The notes: generated by a model not told the origin, from the sequence alone. DNA of 64,000 bases from Aquamicrobium aerolatum DSM 21857 (GCF_900113935.1 NZ_FORF01000013.1:60518-124517); one strand, 5' to 3'; counted from the stretch's first letter, positions 25,981 through 34,349 are shown. Translations and numbers: made by a program.

Positions 25981-27387
25981 GTGACCAAATCCAGTCTGGA
26001 AGCCGTTTTGCAGGGCAGCGGGAATGCTGTCGAGATGCTGCGCAACTCGAAAACCGGCATGTATGTATACCCCGTCGTCGCGCCTGAGTTCTCGAACTGG
26101 CGCAACGAGCAGTGGGCATGGCGCAATTCGGCAGTTCTGTTCGATCAGTCACACCATATGGACGAGCTGATCGTCGAAGGTCCGGATGCCGAGAAATTCC
26201 TCGCTTATCACGGCATCAACTCGTTCTCGAATTTTGATCTCAACCGTGCCAAGCATTATGTCCCGGTCACGCCGAATGGGCATGTCATCGGTGACCACAT
26301 CATCTTCCGCGAGCGCGAAGACAAGTTCATCCTGGTCGGTCGTGCGCCGACATCCAACTGGCTGATGTTCTGCGCCGCCTACGGCAAGTGGAATGTGCGC
26401 ATCAAGCACGACCCGCGGTCGCCGTCGCGCCCCGAGGGCGAGCGCGTGCTGCGCACCCATTATCGCTACCAGATCCAGGGACCGGATGCCCCGAAGATCT
26501 TCGAAAAGATGAATGGCGGCCCGGTTCAGGACATCAAGTTCTTCCACGTCGACTGGATCAATATCGGTTCCAAGAAGGTTCAGGCGCTGCGCCACGGAAT
26601 GTCTGGCGCTCCGGGACTGGAGATCTGGGGGCCGTATGAAGACAAGAGCTATATTCTGGCTTGCATCCTGCAGGCCGCGAAGGATGCTGGCGTCGATCTG
26701 GTGCGTTGCGGAAGTCGTGCCTATTCGACCAACACATTGGAATCAGGCTGGATTCCGTCGCCTCTGCCGGGCATCTATACCGGCGATGGCATGCTGAAGG
26801 CGTATCGCGAGTGGCTCGGTGCTGACAGCTACGAGGCAAGCGGCGCCATCGGCGGCAGCTTCGTCTCCGGCAATATCGAGGACTATTACGTCAATCCGTT
26901 CGAACTCGGCTACGATTTCTACATTGGCTGGAAGAAGGACGACTTCATTGGCAAGGACGCGCTCCTCAAGATGAAGGGCCAGAAGAACCGCAAGAAGGTC
27001 ACCTTCGAGTGGAACCGCGACGATGTTCTGAAGGTCATCGCTTCGGCGTTCGACGAGGGCACTCCTTACAAGTGGATCGACTTCCCGCAGCCCAACTACG
27101 CGTCTTCCTCGGCCGACATGGTTATGAAGGATGGCAAGATGGTCGGCATGTCGATGTTCAATGGCTACTCGTTCAACGAGCGCTGTGTCCTGTCGCTTGG
27201 TGTCGTTGATGCCGACGTCCAGGAAGGCGACGTGCTGACGATGCTGTGGGGCGAGCCGGAGCCGACGGGCAAGACATCGACCGAGCATCACAAGCAGACG
27301 GAAATCAAGGTTCGCGTGTCGCCGACGCCTTATGCGCGTGAGGCGCGTGAGAGCTACGCCGACAGCTGGCGCACCAAGCAGGCCTGA
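25981..27387 (+). CDS. LigM-like tetrahydrofolate-dependent aromatic O-demethylase (GcvT fold)
   Basis: A 468-residue protein of the GcvT/aminomethyltransferase superfamily, the same length class as LigM (vanillate/3-O-methylgallate O-demethylase of Sphingobium, about 470). Such enzymes move the methyl group of an aryl methyl ether to tetrahydrofolate, giving a free phenol and 5-methyl-THF. The N-terminal GcvT part includes RNSAVLFDQSHHMDELIVEG, and the C-terminal barrel includes GYSFNERCVLSLGVVD, both GcvT-like. There is no fused FAD oxidase domain, unlike dimethylglycine or sarcosine dehydrogenases. The start is GTG 25981 after GGAGGAG; an in-frame ATG 21 codons earlier would put the operator inside the gene. 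A MetF-like gene follows, matching the ligM-metF pairing known in Sphingobium. The substrate is unproven. Confidence 0.82.
   Translation: MTKSSLEAVLQGSGNAVEMLRNSKTGMYVYPVVAPEFSNWRNEQWAWRNSAVLFDQSHHMDELIVEGPDAEKFLAYHGINSFSNFDLNRAKHYVPVTPNGHVIGDHIIFREREDKFILVGRAPTSNWLMFCAAYGKWNVRIKHDPRSPSRPEGERVLRTHYRYQIQGPDAPKIFEKMNGGPVQDIKFFHVDWINIGSKKVQALRHGMSGAPGLEIWGPYEDKSYILACILQAAKDAGVDLVRCGSRAYSTNTLESGWIPSPLPGIYTGDGMLKAYREWLGADSYEASGAIGGSFVSGNIEDYYVNPFELGYDFYIGWKKDDFIGKDALLKMKGQKNRKKVTFEWNRDDVLKVIASAFDEGTPYKWIDFPQPNYASSSADMVMKDGKMVGMSMFNGYSFNERCVLSLGVVDADVQEGDVLTMLWGEPEPTGKTSTEHHKQTEIKVRVSPTPYAREARESYADSWRTKQA
26063..26070. promoter_or_regulatory. Intragenic TGTATAC motif in the LigM-like gene
   Basis: ATGTATAC occurs at codons Met-Tyr-Val-Tyr about 80 bases into the gene. 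It may be chance from the codons, or a downstream operator for DNA looping with the copy at 25945, which is about 118 bases away. Confidence 0.25.
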
Positions 27388-27409
27388 TCTGTCGGGCACA
27401 CGTGAAAGG

Positions 27410-27440
27410 AAGGGGCTGCGGCTTTCGCCGCGGCCCTTTC
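27410..27440 (+). terminator. Hairpin terminator between the LigM-like and MetF-like genes
   Basis: A 13-base stem (27410-27422 with 27427-27439, including two G-U pairs) around a TTTC loop ends in a short T run. It follows the LigM-like stop by 22 bases, so the MetF-like gene is probably transcribed separately from its own operator-containing promoter. Confidence 0.7.
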
Positions 27441-27594
27441 TGTATCCAATCGCAAGAAGCAGCTCACGCCAGTGCGTGTCGCAATTTCGACAGCGGCCCC
27501 ATTCGCAGCCGGGTAATTTGCTTTGAAACGTGCGGTTGCTTGATTGTAGCCCTTGCTGCGGGCGAATGATTGGATTGCGATCAAGATCACCATA

Positions 27595-27604
27595 ATGTAT
27601 ACAT
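27595..27604. promoter_or_regulatory. Operator candidate upstream of the MetF-like gene
   Basis: A perfect ATGTATACAT palindrome, identical to the copy before the importer. It lies 34 bases before the preferred TTG start at 27639 and touches an in-frame ATG at 27606 that I do not use. Confidence 0.6.
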
Positions 27605-27638
27605 CATGCATATCACGCACGGCACGGGAGGAGTGACT

Positions 27639-28541
27639 TTGCTGAACTTGCTCAAAGGACGCGGGGCATCTGTCGCCCCCGATGAGGCCGGGATCGCTGC
27701 GTTCCTGCAGGGGTATTCGATCGAAGTCATGCCGCGTACCGCTGCTAAGGTCGAAGACTTTGCCGCCTTGCTGCCGCTGGGCACGCGTGTGTACATTGCA
27801 CATATCGAAGGCACCCCGATCGAAGAGATGGTCGCAACCGCCAAGCGTTTGCGGGACGAGGGGTTTGCGCCGATGCCGCATCTGCCGGCGCGGATCATTT
27901 CCGATGCGGCGCAGCTTGATGACTGGCTCACACGCTATGTCGAGGAGGCCGGCGTCGATCAGGCCCTGCTGCTCGCGGGCGGTGTCGCGCAACCGCATGG
28001 CGCCTTCGACAGTTCGATGCAGATGATGGAAACCAGCCTTTTCCAGAAGCACGGCTTCAAGCGTCTGCACATTGCGGGGCACCCGGAAGGCAACAAGGAT
28101 ATCGATGCGGATGGCGGCTCGGCAATCGCCGATGCAGCGCTGGCGTGGAAGCAGGCTTTTGCACGCGAAACCGGTGTCGATATGGCGATCGTCACCCAGT
28201 TCGCCTTTGATGCCAAGCCGATCATCGAGTGGGCAGAGCGTCTGCGCATGGCTGGAATCACGCTGCCGATCCATGTCGGCATTGCGGGGCCAGCAAAACT
28301 GCAGACGCTGATCAAATATGCCATCAGCTGTGGCGTTGGGCCGTCGCTGAAAGTGTTGCAGAAGCGTGCGATGGACCTGACCAAACTGATGCTGCCCTAC
28401 GAGCCGACAGACGTCATTGCTCAGCTTGCGGCATGGTCATCGGAACATCCGGGCAATCTGATCGAGAATGTGCATTTTTTCCCGCTTGGAGGCATTCGCA
28501 CCAACGCTGAGTGGGCGACTGAAAAGACTGCTGTCGCTTGA
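27639..28541 (+). CDS. Methylenetetrahydrofolate reductase-like protein (MetF family)
   Basis: A 300-residue TIM-barrel flavoprotein of the MetF family, but distant from housekeeping MetF: it shows VMPRTAAKVEDFAALLPLGTRVYIAH, HLPARIISDAAQLDDWL and GIAGPAKLQTLIKYA. In the LigM system MetF runs in the oxidative direction, turning 5-methyl-THF into methylene-THF so the folate carrier is recycled. That fits its place after the demethylase. I choose the TTG at 27639 because GGGAGGAG ends five bases before it; an ATG at 27606 falls beside the operator and has no ribosome-binding site. The DUF1932 dehydrogenase gene follows 54 bases later on the same strand. Confidence 0.8.
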   Translation: MLNLLKGRGASVAPDEAGIAAFLQGYSIEVMPRTAAKVEDFAALLPLGTRVYIAHIEGTPIEEMVATAKRLRDEGFAPMPHLPARIISDAAQLDDWLTRYVEEAGVDQALLLAGGVAQPHGAFDSSMQMMETSLFQKHGFKRLHIAGHPEGNKDIDADGGSAIADAALAWKQAFARETGVDMAIVTQFAFDAKPIIEWAERLRMAGITLPIHVGIAGPAKLQTLIKYAISCGVGPSLKVLQKRAMDLTKLMLPYEPTDVIAQLAAWSSEHPGNLIENVHFFPLGGIRTNAEWATEKTAVA

Positions 28542-28595
28542 CGCTGTCAGTAATGTTGCGTCACCTGATCGGCGGGCGGAGCAGGGAGGTTTCGG

Positions 28596-29480
28596 ATGCG
28601 GATCGCATTCATCGGTTTTGGCGAAGCCGCGCGCGCATTCGTATCGACGTTGCGCCAGCAAGACGGGCTGAGCTTTTGCGCTTTTGACAGGCTGCTGGGG
28701 ACGGGCACATCATCGGAAAACGCGCTTCGCGCCGCAGCGGCGCAATTGAACGTCGAACTGGCAGAGGATGCCGTCCATGCCATTTTCGACGCCGACTGGG
28801 TGATTTCGGCGGTCACGGCAGCTGACAGCCTCGACGCGGCGCAGTCGGTGGCTGACCATCTGAACGCAGATCAGGTGTTCATCGACATCAATTCCGTCTC
28901 CGGCGGACGCAAGCAGGACACCGCCGCGCTGGTCGGTGTCAACGGTGCGGCCTATGTCGACATGGCGGTGATGGCGCCAGTGCATCCGCGCGGCCATCGC
29001 ACGCCTGCGCTGCTGGCTGGGCCCGCCTGCCGGGCACTGTCGGCGCAGTTCACCACGCTGGAATTCGACTTCTCGATTGTCGGCGACGAGATCGGGGCGG
29101 CGACCTCGATCAAGATGCTGCGCTCGCTATTCGTCAAAGGCATGGAAGCGATCACCGTGCAGACATTACTGGCCGCCAAGGCGGCAGGGCGCTTCGATGA
29201 GGTTTACGGCTCGCTGGCGGCGTCGTTTCCGCAGCTGGGCTGGCCGGACTATCCCACCTACCAGCTGGAGCGCGTCGCGCGTCACGGTGTGCGCCGCGCC
29301 GCCGAAATGCGTGAATCGGCGGCGACACTGAAAGAGCTCGGTTTCGGGCCGGGGCATGATCTCGCCACCGCAATCGCCGATTTCCAGGCGGAAATCGGTG
29401 AGCTTGGTCATGATGTCAATGAAACGGGCGAAGTGTCGGCGCTGTACGAAAACTTGCTGACGCGGTTTTGCGCCGATTGA
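28596..29480 (+). CDS. NAD(P)-binding dehydrogenase with C-terminal DUF1932 domain
   Basis: A 294-residue member of the beta-hydroxyacid dehydrogenase/6-phosphogluconate dehydrogenase superfamily. The nucleotide loop is IAFIGFGEAARAF at about 3-15; the C-terminal helical domain (about 190-280) matches DUF1932 (LRSLFVKGMEAITVQTLLAA, with the lysine of the SIKML substrate motif just before). GGAGG lies upstream of the ATG. It sits in the middle of the demethylation/ring-cleavage run, so an oxidation of a hydroxylated intermediate is likely, but no such reaction has been tied to this family in the LigM pathways I know. Its substrate is the main gap in the proposed pathway. Confidence 0.8.
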   Translation: MRIAFIGFGEAARAFVSTLRQQDGLSFCAFDRLLGTGTSSENALRAAAAQLNVELAEDAVHAIFDADWVISAVTAADSLDAAQSVADHLNADQVFIDINSVSGGRKQDTAALVGVNGAAYVDMAVMAPVHPRGHRTPALLAGPACRALSAQFTTLEFDFSIVGDEIGAATSIKMLRSLFVKGMEAITVQTLLAAKAAGRFDEVYGSLAASFPQLGWPDYPTYQLERVARHGVRRAAEMRESAATLKELGFGPGHDLATAIADFQAEIGELGHDVNETGEVSALYENLLTRFCAD

Positions 29481-29519
29481 TGGAAAGCGGTTGCGCGGCG
29501 ACCGGAGGAGAGTGATTTT

Positions 29520-30476
29520 ATGAACAATGAGCCGTGCTTTGATGTCGCCCATCTCGGACATGTCGAGCTTTTCACCAACAAACCGGAGGAAAGCCTCGAC
29601 TTCTTCGTCAATATTTACGGCCTTACGGAGAGTGGCCGCGACGGCGACTCGGTCTATCTGCGCGCGTTCGATGACTATGAGTTTCATACGCTGAAACTGA
29701 CGGCGTCAGACAATACTGGTGTTGGCCATGTCGGCTATCGCACCTCTTCGCAGGCGGCGCTCGAGCGCCGGGTCAAGGTGATCGAGGAGATGGGCTGCGG
29801 CATCGGCTGGAGCGATGGCGATCTCGGTCATGGCCGCGCCTATCAATTCCGCGACCCGGACGGTCACATCTTCGAGCTGTATTACGACACCAACGTGTAT
29901 GTCGCACCGGAAAGCGAGCGCCCGGCGCTGAAGAACATCGCCCAGCGCTATCATGGCCGGGGCGCGGCGGTGCGCCGTCTCGACCACCTGAATTTGTTGG
30001 CCAAAGACGTGTCGGCAATCCGCGACTTCATGACCAAGGCGTTGGGAAGCCGCGTCACCGAACAGATCCAGCTCGACAATGGCCGTTTGGGCGGCTGCTG
30101 GTTCACGGTCAACAACAAGACCTACGATATTGCATTCAGCGAAGACCACACCGGAGCCAGCGGTCGGTTTCACCACATCACCTATGCTGTCGATCAGCGT
30201 GAAGACATTTTACGCGCTGCGGATATTTTCCTCGAAAACGGCGTCTTTATCGAGACCGGCCCGCACAAGCATGCAATCCAGGGCACGTTTTTCCTCTATG
30301 TCTACGAGCCTGCCGGAAATCGCGTGGAAGTTGCCAATGCCGGTGCGCGCCTGATCCTGCGCCCCGACTGGCCCACGGTCACCTGGACCGAAAATGAGCG
30401 CAAGAAGGGCCAGGCCTGGGGCCTGAAGACGATTGAAAGCTTCCATTCCCACGGCACGCCGCCAGTGGAAAAGTAA
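29520..30476 (+). CDS. Extradiol ring-cleavage (catechol 2,3-) dioxygenase, VOC fold
   Basis: A 318-residue type I extradiol dioxygenase made of two vicinal-oxygen-chelate domains (about 8-125 and 152-272). The iron ligands are visible: H156 (LDHLNLL), H219 (FHHITYAVD) and E270 (PAGNRVEV), at spacings close to XylE (153, 214, 265). The PROSITE-like signature near H250 with Y260 and E263-P264 is intact. It should cut a catechol ring next to its hydroxyl pair, using Fe(II) and oxygen. With the LigM-like gene upstream, the catechol could come from demethylating a methoxylated phenol. No meta-pathway hydrolase, dehydrogenase or decarboxylase follows, so the ring-cleavage product must be processed by genes elsewhere. 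GGAGGAG precedes the ATG. Confidence 0.9.
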   Translation: MNNEPCFDVAHLGHVELFTNKPEESLDFFVNIYGLTESGRDGDSVYLRAFDDYEFHTLKLTASDNTGVGHVGYRTSSQAALERRVKVIEEMGCGIGWSDGDLGHGRAYQFRDPDGHIFELYYDTNVYVAPESERPALKNIAQRYHGRGAAVRRLDHLNLLAKDVSAIRDFMTKALGSRVTEQIQLDNGRLGGCWFTVNNKTYDIAFSEDHTGASGRFHHITYAVDQREDILRAADIFLENGVFIETGPHKHAIQGTFFLYVYEPAGNRVEVANAGARLILRPDWPTVTWTENERKKGQAWGLKTIESFHSHGTPPVEK

Positions 30477-30535
30477 CCGAATTGCGTCCGCTGAGACTTT
30501 CGTCGCTTTTGCTCCAGTTTGTGAGCCAGCGGAAT

Positions 30536-31165
30536 TTAGCGAGCAATCAAGCTCCGCGCGGCAGCGAGGTCTTCGGGGGTATTGATGTTGATGAATGGGT
30601 CAAAGGGGCTGCTGTTGAACTCAGCGAGGGTTGCTCCATGCCCATGCGCCCATTGTGAAACCTTGCGGGTTCCTGAATGAAGAGATTGGCGTAGCTCTTC
30701 GCGCAGCTCGACCGGCCACAACCCGAATGTTGGATGAGGACGCATTGTCCCGGTGCCGTCAGGCGAGGCCGCCAATGCTATTGGCGCCGCCGCGTGGGTT
30801 GACGCATCGGCTAGTCTCACAACCAGATCATGCGGCAGGAAAGGCGTATCGGTCGCAACGGTTACAATTGCATCGACGCCGATTTCGGCACCCCAATCCA
30901 ACCCTGCAAGTATTCCAGCGAGCGGCCCCTGATGGCCGGGAAGCGAGTCGGGTATTACCGGTAATCCGAAGGCTGAGAAGCGGTTGGCATTGCCGTTGAC
31001 GTTGATCGCAAGCTCCCGGCACTGGGGCGCAAGACGTTCGATTACCAGTTCCAGCAATGTTGTGTCGCCAAGACGAAGCAGCGCCTTGTCGATGCCGCCC
31101 ATGCGGGTGGCCAGTCCGCCGGCCAATATCACGCCGGCGGTGTTTTTGAAGATGCTATGCGTCAT
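30536..31165 (-). CDS. mobA: Molybdenum cofactor guanylyltransferase
   Basis: MobA adds GMP to molybdopterin, making the bis-MGD cofactor of oxidoreductases such as nitrate reductase. The nucleotidyltransferase signature AGVILAGGLATRMGGIDKALL is near the N-terminus, with the metal-binding TVATDTPFLP at about 101-110 and a C-terminal ININTPEDLA. I use the ATG at 31165; an ATG 12 codons upstream is equally possible since neither has a clear ribosome-binding site. Its stop is 59 bases from the end of the dioxygenase gene. No other molybdenum genes are near, so it seems an isolated housekeeping gene. Confidence 0.9.
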   Translation of the reverse strand: MTHSIFKNTAGVILAGGLATRMGGIDKALLRLGDTTLLELVIERLAPQCRELAINVNGNANRFSAFGLPVIPDSLPGHQGPLAGILAGLDWGAEIGVDAIVTVATDTPFLPHDLVVRLADASTHAAAPIALAASPDGTGTMRPHPTFGLWPVELREELRQSLHSGTRKVSQWAHGHGATLAEFNSSPFDPFININTPEDLAAARSLIAR

Positions 31166-31292
31166 GAGGCAAGGGTGCGGCACTGGCGAGGCTTTGTCCA
31201 TGTGCCAACCAGAGCGCTGGCAACAATTTGCAATGGTTTAGCCTGCGCAAGCGAGCGCACGATTGCCATCGAGCGCTCCCGTCTTGTGTAGA

Positions 31293-33158
31293 TCAGAACA
31301 CGACCGGGTGTGTCTCGCCGGTCTGGACGTTGACGAAGCCTTGCGGTGCATAGTCGCTTGGTGCGACCAGCACCCAACGCCAGGGTGCGCAGGTAAGCGT
31401 TGCAAAGGCGAGGCGTTCGGGAAAACCGGGCGACCAGCGCGCCTGGAAGGTCGGCTCATACATCCAGTCGACCTTCTCACCCGCCGCATAAAGCTGCTGC
31501 ATTTCGTCGTGCAGCGCTTCGGCAGGACGGCACGACATCAACCCCGCAACTTCATAGCGCACGGTTGCCACCACCTCGCCATCATGCACCAAAGCCCAAC
31601 CGCCATCATTGGCCGCAACCGCATTGACCGCTTTGGCCATGGCAGCGTCTGATGAACCCACGCACCAGATATTGTGCTTGTCATGCGCCATCGAGCAGGC
31701 AAGCGCCGTTTCCGGGGTGCGAGGACCGCAGCCAAGCCAGAACATTTTCGAGACAGCGCCCTGGCCGGAGAAGCGGTCGATGATCGAAAACTTGGTGATG
31801 TTTCGGTTTTCGTCGCGTTGAACCAGCCCGTTCACGACCGGAAGTTCGAAGGTCAGGAAATCGTCTGCCCAGTGGAAAGGTCGAAGAACGGCAGCATTCA
31901 TCGTCTCGCGGCCGGGTTCTGCAGGGATGGCAAAATCGTCTGCAGTCAGATCGCGGCCGATATTGATGGTCTTCGTTGCCCATTCGGGCCAGTCGATCTT
32001 CGGCACTTTCGGAAGATATTTCGTGCCATCGCTGACCTGTTTGCCATCCGCCCAGACCTTCGCAATCCGGAAGCTTTCGACATCCGACAACAGCACGATG
32101 TCCGCGTAACGACCCGGCGCGATCGAGCCGACCCAGGGCGTCAGCCGCATGTGACGCGCCGGGTTGATCGTTACGCACTGGATGGCGATCTCGGGCGCGA
32201 GACCCGCTTCGATGGCGAGCCGCACATTGTAGTCTGTCGCGCCGAGTTTCAGCGTATCGGAAGCGCTGCGATCGTCGGTTGTCAGCGCAATTTGCGACCA
32301 GTCTTTAAGGCCGCGCTCAAGCAATCCCGTGACAACCTCAGCCAGATTGTGCGGTCGCAACTCCATGAACAGGCCATGGGTCAGCTTGTCCCAGAACTCC
32401 TCGACCGTGTAGGCCTCGTGATCGGATGCAAGACCGGCTGCGGCGAAGGCGTTGATCGAAGGCAGGTCTCGGATGCCAGCGGCATGTCCTTCCACCACCC
32501 CGCGCTGCTCGAAGGTGGCGCGGATCATGCCCCAGAGCCTGTCATAGGACGGATTTGCAGGGTTCCAGACAGCCGGCCAGTCCATCACCTCGTCCAGTCC
32601 CGCTGTCATCAGGCTCTGACGCAGGAAGTCGCGCTGCTCGTCATAGCCCAACCAGCCGCCGCCATGCTCATAGCCGGTGGGCGGTACAGCAGAGCCTGGA
32701 AGCGGAAAGATCTTCAGAGGCGAGCCGGCGGCACGCGCCTTGAGCCAGAATTCAAGCGTCTTGGCGCCGTTGACGTTCGAAAATTCATGGCTTGCTTCGC
32801 AGGTCCAGGTGTTGCCGCGCGGCAGGACCAGGGCTGCTTCCCACTCTGGTGTCAGGTGTGAACTTTCGATGTGCTTGTGGACTTCGCCAAGGCCGGGCAC
32901 GGCAGCGAGGTCTGGCTCATGGACGCGTTGCGCGACTTCACCGGGATAGCTGCCCGCGTCGCCAATATAGGCAATGCGTCGACCCTTGATGACGATCTCC
33001 TGGTCGCTTTTCCATGTTCGGGTTGCCACGTCGAGAAGCCGGCCGACGCGCAATGCGACATCCGCAGGACGCTTGCCCAGCGCGACGAGCGTTAGATCCT
33101 GACGGATCGCGATTTCAACACCGGCGTCGAGTGAAATGTCATCAGGAAGTTTCGTCAT
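31293..33158 (-). CDS. Adenine deaminase-like amidohydrolase
   Basis: A roughly 620-residue metal-dependent amidohydrolase with the Ade C-terminal domain. The metal site HKH lies in PGLGEVHKHIESSHLTP, where the family usually has PGFID-x-H-x-H; the HxH is kept but the preceding Asp is Glu. Later ligands are visible in VEGHAAGI, ASDHEA and LTTDDRSASD. Adenine deaminase makes hypoxanthine for purine salvage. The start is ATG 33158 with GAG six bases upstream; an ATG at 33191 adds 11 residues. It is divergent from a nucleoside hydrolase 144 bases away, which would supply free bases. The unusual N-terminal motif leaves room for another substrate. Confidence 0.82.
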   Translation of the reverse strand: MTKLPDDISLDAGVEIAIRQDLTLVALGKRPADVALRVGRLLDVATRTWKSDQEIVIKGRRIAYIGDAGSYPGEVAQRVHEPDLAAVPGLGEVHKHIESSHLTPEWEAALVLPRGNTWTCEASHEFSNVNGAKTLEFWLKARAAGSPLKIFPLPGSAVPPTGYEHGGGWLGYDEQRDFLRQSLMTAGLDEVMDWPAVWNPANPSYDRLWGMIRATFEQRGVVEGHAAGIRDLPSINAFAAAGLASDHEAYTVEEFWDKLTHGLFMELRPHNLAEVVTGLLERGLKDWSQIALTTDDRSASDTLKLGATDYNVRLAIEAGLAPEIAIQCVTINPARHMRLTPWVGSIAPGRYADIVLLSDVESFRIAKVWADGKQVSDGTKYLPKVPKIDWPEWATKTINIGRDLTADDFAIPAEPGRETMNAAVLRPFHWADDFLTFELPVVNGLVQRDENRNITKFSIIDRFSGQGAVSKMFWLGCGPRTPETALACSMAHDKHNIWCVGSSDAAMAKAVNAVAANDGGWALVHDGEVVATVRYEVAGLMSCRPAEALHDEMQQLYAAGEKVDWMYEPTFQARWSPGFPERLAFATLTCAPWRWVLVAPSDYAPQGFVNVQTGETHPVVF

Positions 33159-33302
33159 TGCATGCTCATCGTTCAGGGGATTGCGGGTCATTTAGCGCTG
33201 TTCTTGGTCGCCGTCACCTTGCTGCGGGAAGGGAAGTGGTGTTGCCGATCGCCGCTGCGGCAAGTATCTGATCAATAACGAGGCGAAATCAGGAGCAGCA
33301 CG

Positions 33303-34256
33303 TTGCACAAGGTCATATTCGATACAGATCCGGGCATTGATGATGCGATGGCGCTTCTGTTCCTGCACCAGCACCCGCAGGTGGACCTCGTCGGGATCAC
33401 CACGGTGTTCGGAAACGGCACCATCGACACGACGACCCACAACGCGCTCTATCTGAAAGACGTGTGGAATATTTCCGCGCCTGTCGCCAAGGGTGCCGGC
33501 GTGACATTGAACCCGCAGAGGCCGGCGGGTGAGCCGCCACGTATGGTTCACGGCGACAACGCACTCGGCAACGTCGAGGTGCCCGAGGCAACGCTTTCGC
33601 AGCCGGATGGACGCTCTGCACATCGTTTCATCATCGACATGGTGCGCGCAGATCCAGGCGAGATCACGATCATCGCTGTCGGGCGGATGACAAATCTGGC
33701 GCTGGCGCTGCGGGAAGATCCGGGCATCGCCGGCCTGGTCAAGCAGGTCATCATCATGGGGGGCGCCTTTACCGTACCGGGCAATGTCACGCCTGTTGCG
33801 GAAGCAAATATCTGGGGGGATCCGGAGGCCGCTGACGCTGTTTTCACTGCGCCGTGGAAACTCGTTGTCGTCGGTCTTGATGTGACGATGCAGACCGCCA
33901 TGAGCCGTTCGCATCTGGCTGGGCTTGCGGCGCGTGGTGGTCGTCGCGTCGAATTGCTGGCCGCGATCTCGGACTTCTATATCGATTTCTATTCCCGGTT
34001 CGTCGACAATGCGATGGTGATCCACGACAGTTGCGCCTGCGTTTATCTTGTGGCGCCGGAACTGTTCCAGACGCGTAGCGGAGCGATGCGGGTCGTGACT
34101 GACGGGATCGCTATTGGTCAGACAATCCAGAAGCCGGACGACCGCTTCTTTCCCCCGAGTCCTTGGGATAATCACCCCAGTCAGCTGGCCTGTGTCGGTA
34201 TCGAGGTCAAGAAGGTGCTTGAGCTGATCGATCACACTTTGGCGCCCCAGGCGTAG
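33303..34256 (+). CDS. Nucleoside hydrolase (IunH family), second copy
   Basis: A 317-residue hydrolase with the calcium site FDTDPGIDDAMALLF at about 6-20 and the conserved VIHDSCACVYLVAPELF near residue 239. It starts with TTG at 33303 after AGGAG (33292-33296), seven bases of spacing. It is clearly diverged from the copy at 4.1 kb, so the two may prefer different bases. Divergent from the adenine deaminase, it suggests a purine salvage unit: release of the base here, deamination there. The specific nucleoside cannot be read from sequence. Confidence 0.9.
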   Translation: MHKVIFDTDPGIDDAMALLFLHQHPQVDLVGITTVFGNGTIDTTTHNALYLKDVWNISAPVAKGAGVTLNPQRPAGEPPRMVHGDNALGNVEVPEATLSQPDGRSAHRFIIDMVRADPGEITIIAVGRMTNLALALREDPGIAGLVKQVIIMGGAFTVPGNVTPVAEANIWGDPEAADAVFTAPWKLVVVGLDVTMQTAMSRSHLAGLAARGGRRVELLAAISDFYIDFYSRFVDNAMVIHDSCACVYLVAPELFQTRSGAMRVVTDGIAIGQTIQKPDDRFFPPSPWDNHPSQLACVGIEVKKVLELIDHTLAPQA

Positions 34257-34349
34257 TCGTAAAAAAGTGAGTGACAGTGAACAGGCGAACGGCCCTTGCC
34301 CGCCTGGCTCACACTGTTTACATCTCGCGTGTTGTTAGGGAGACCACGC

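Noticed and set aside
31674..32861. A 395-codon open frame antisense to adenine deaminase
   Set aside because: The deaminase on the minus strand has its metal motifs and full length; the antisense frame has no motifs or ribosome-binding site.
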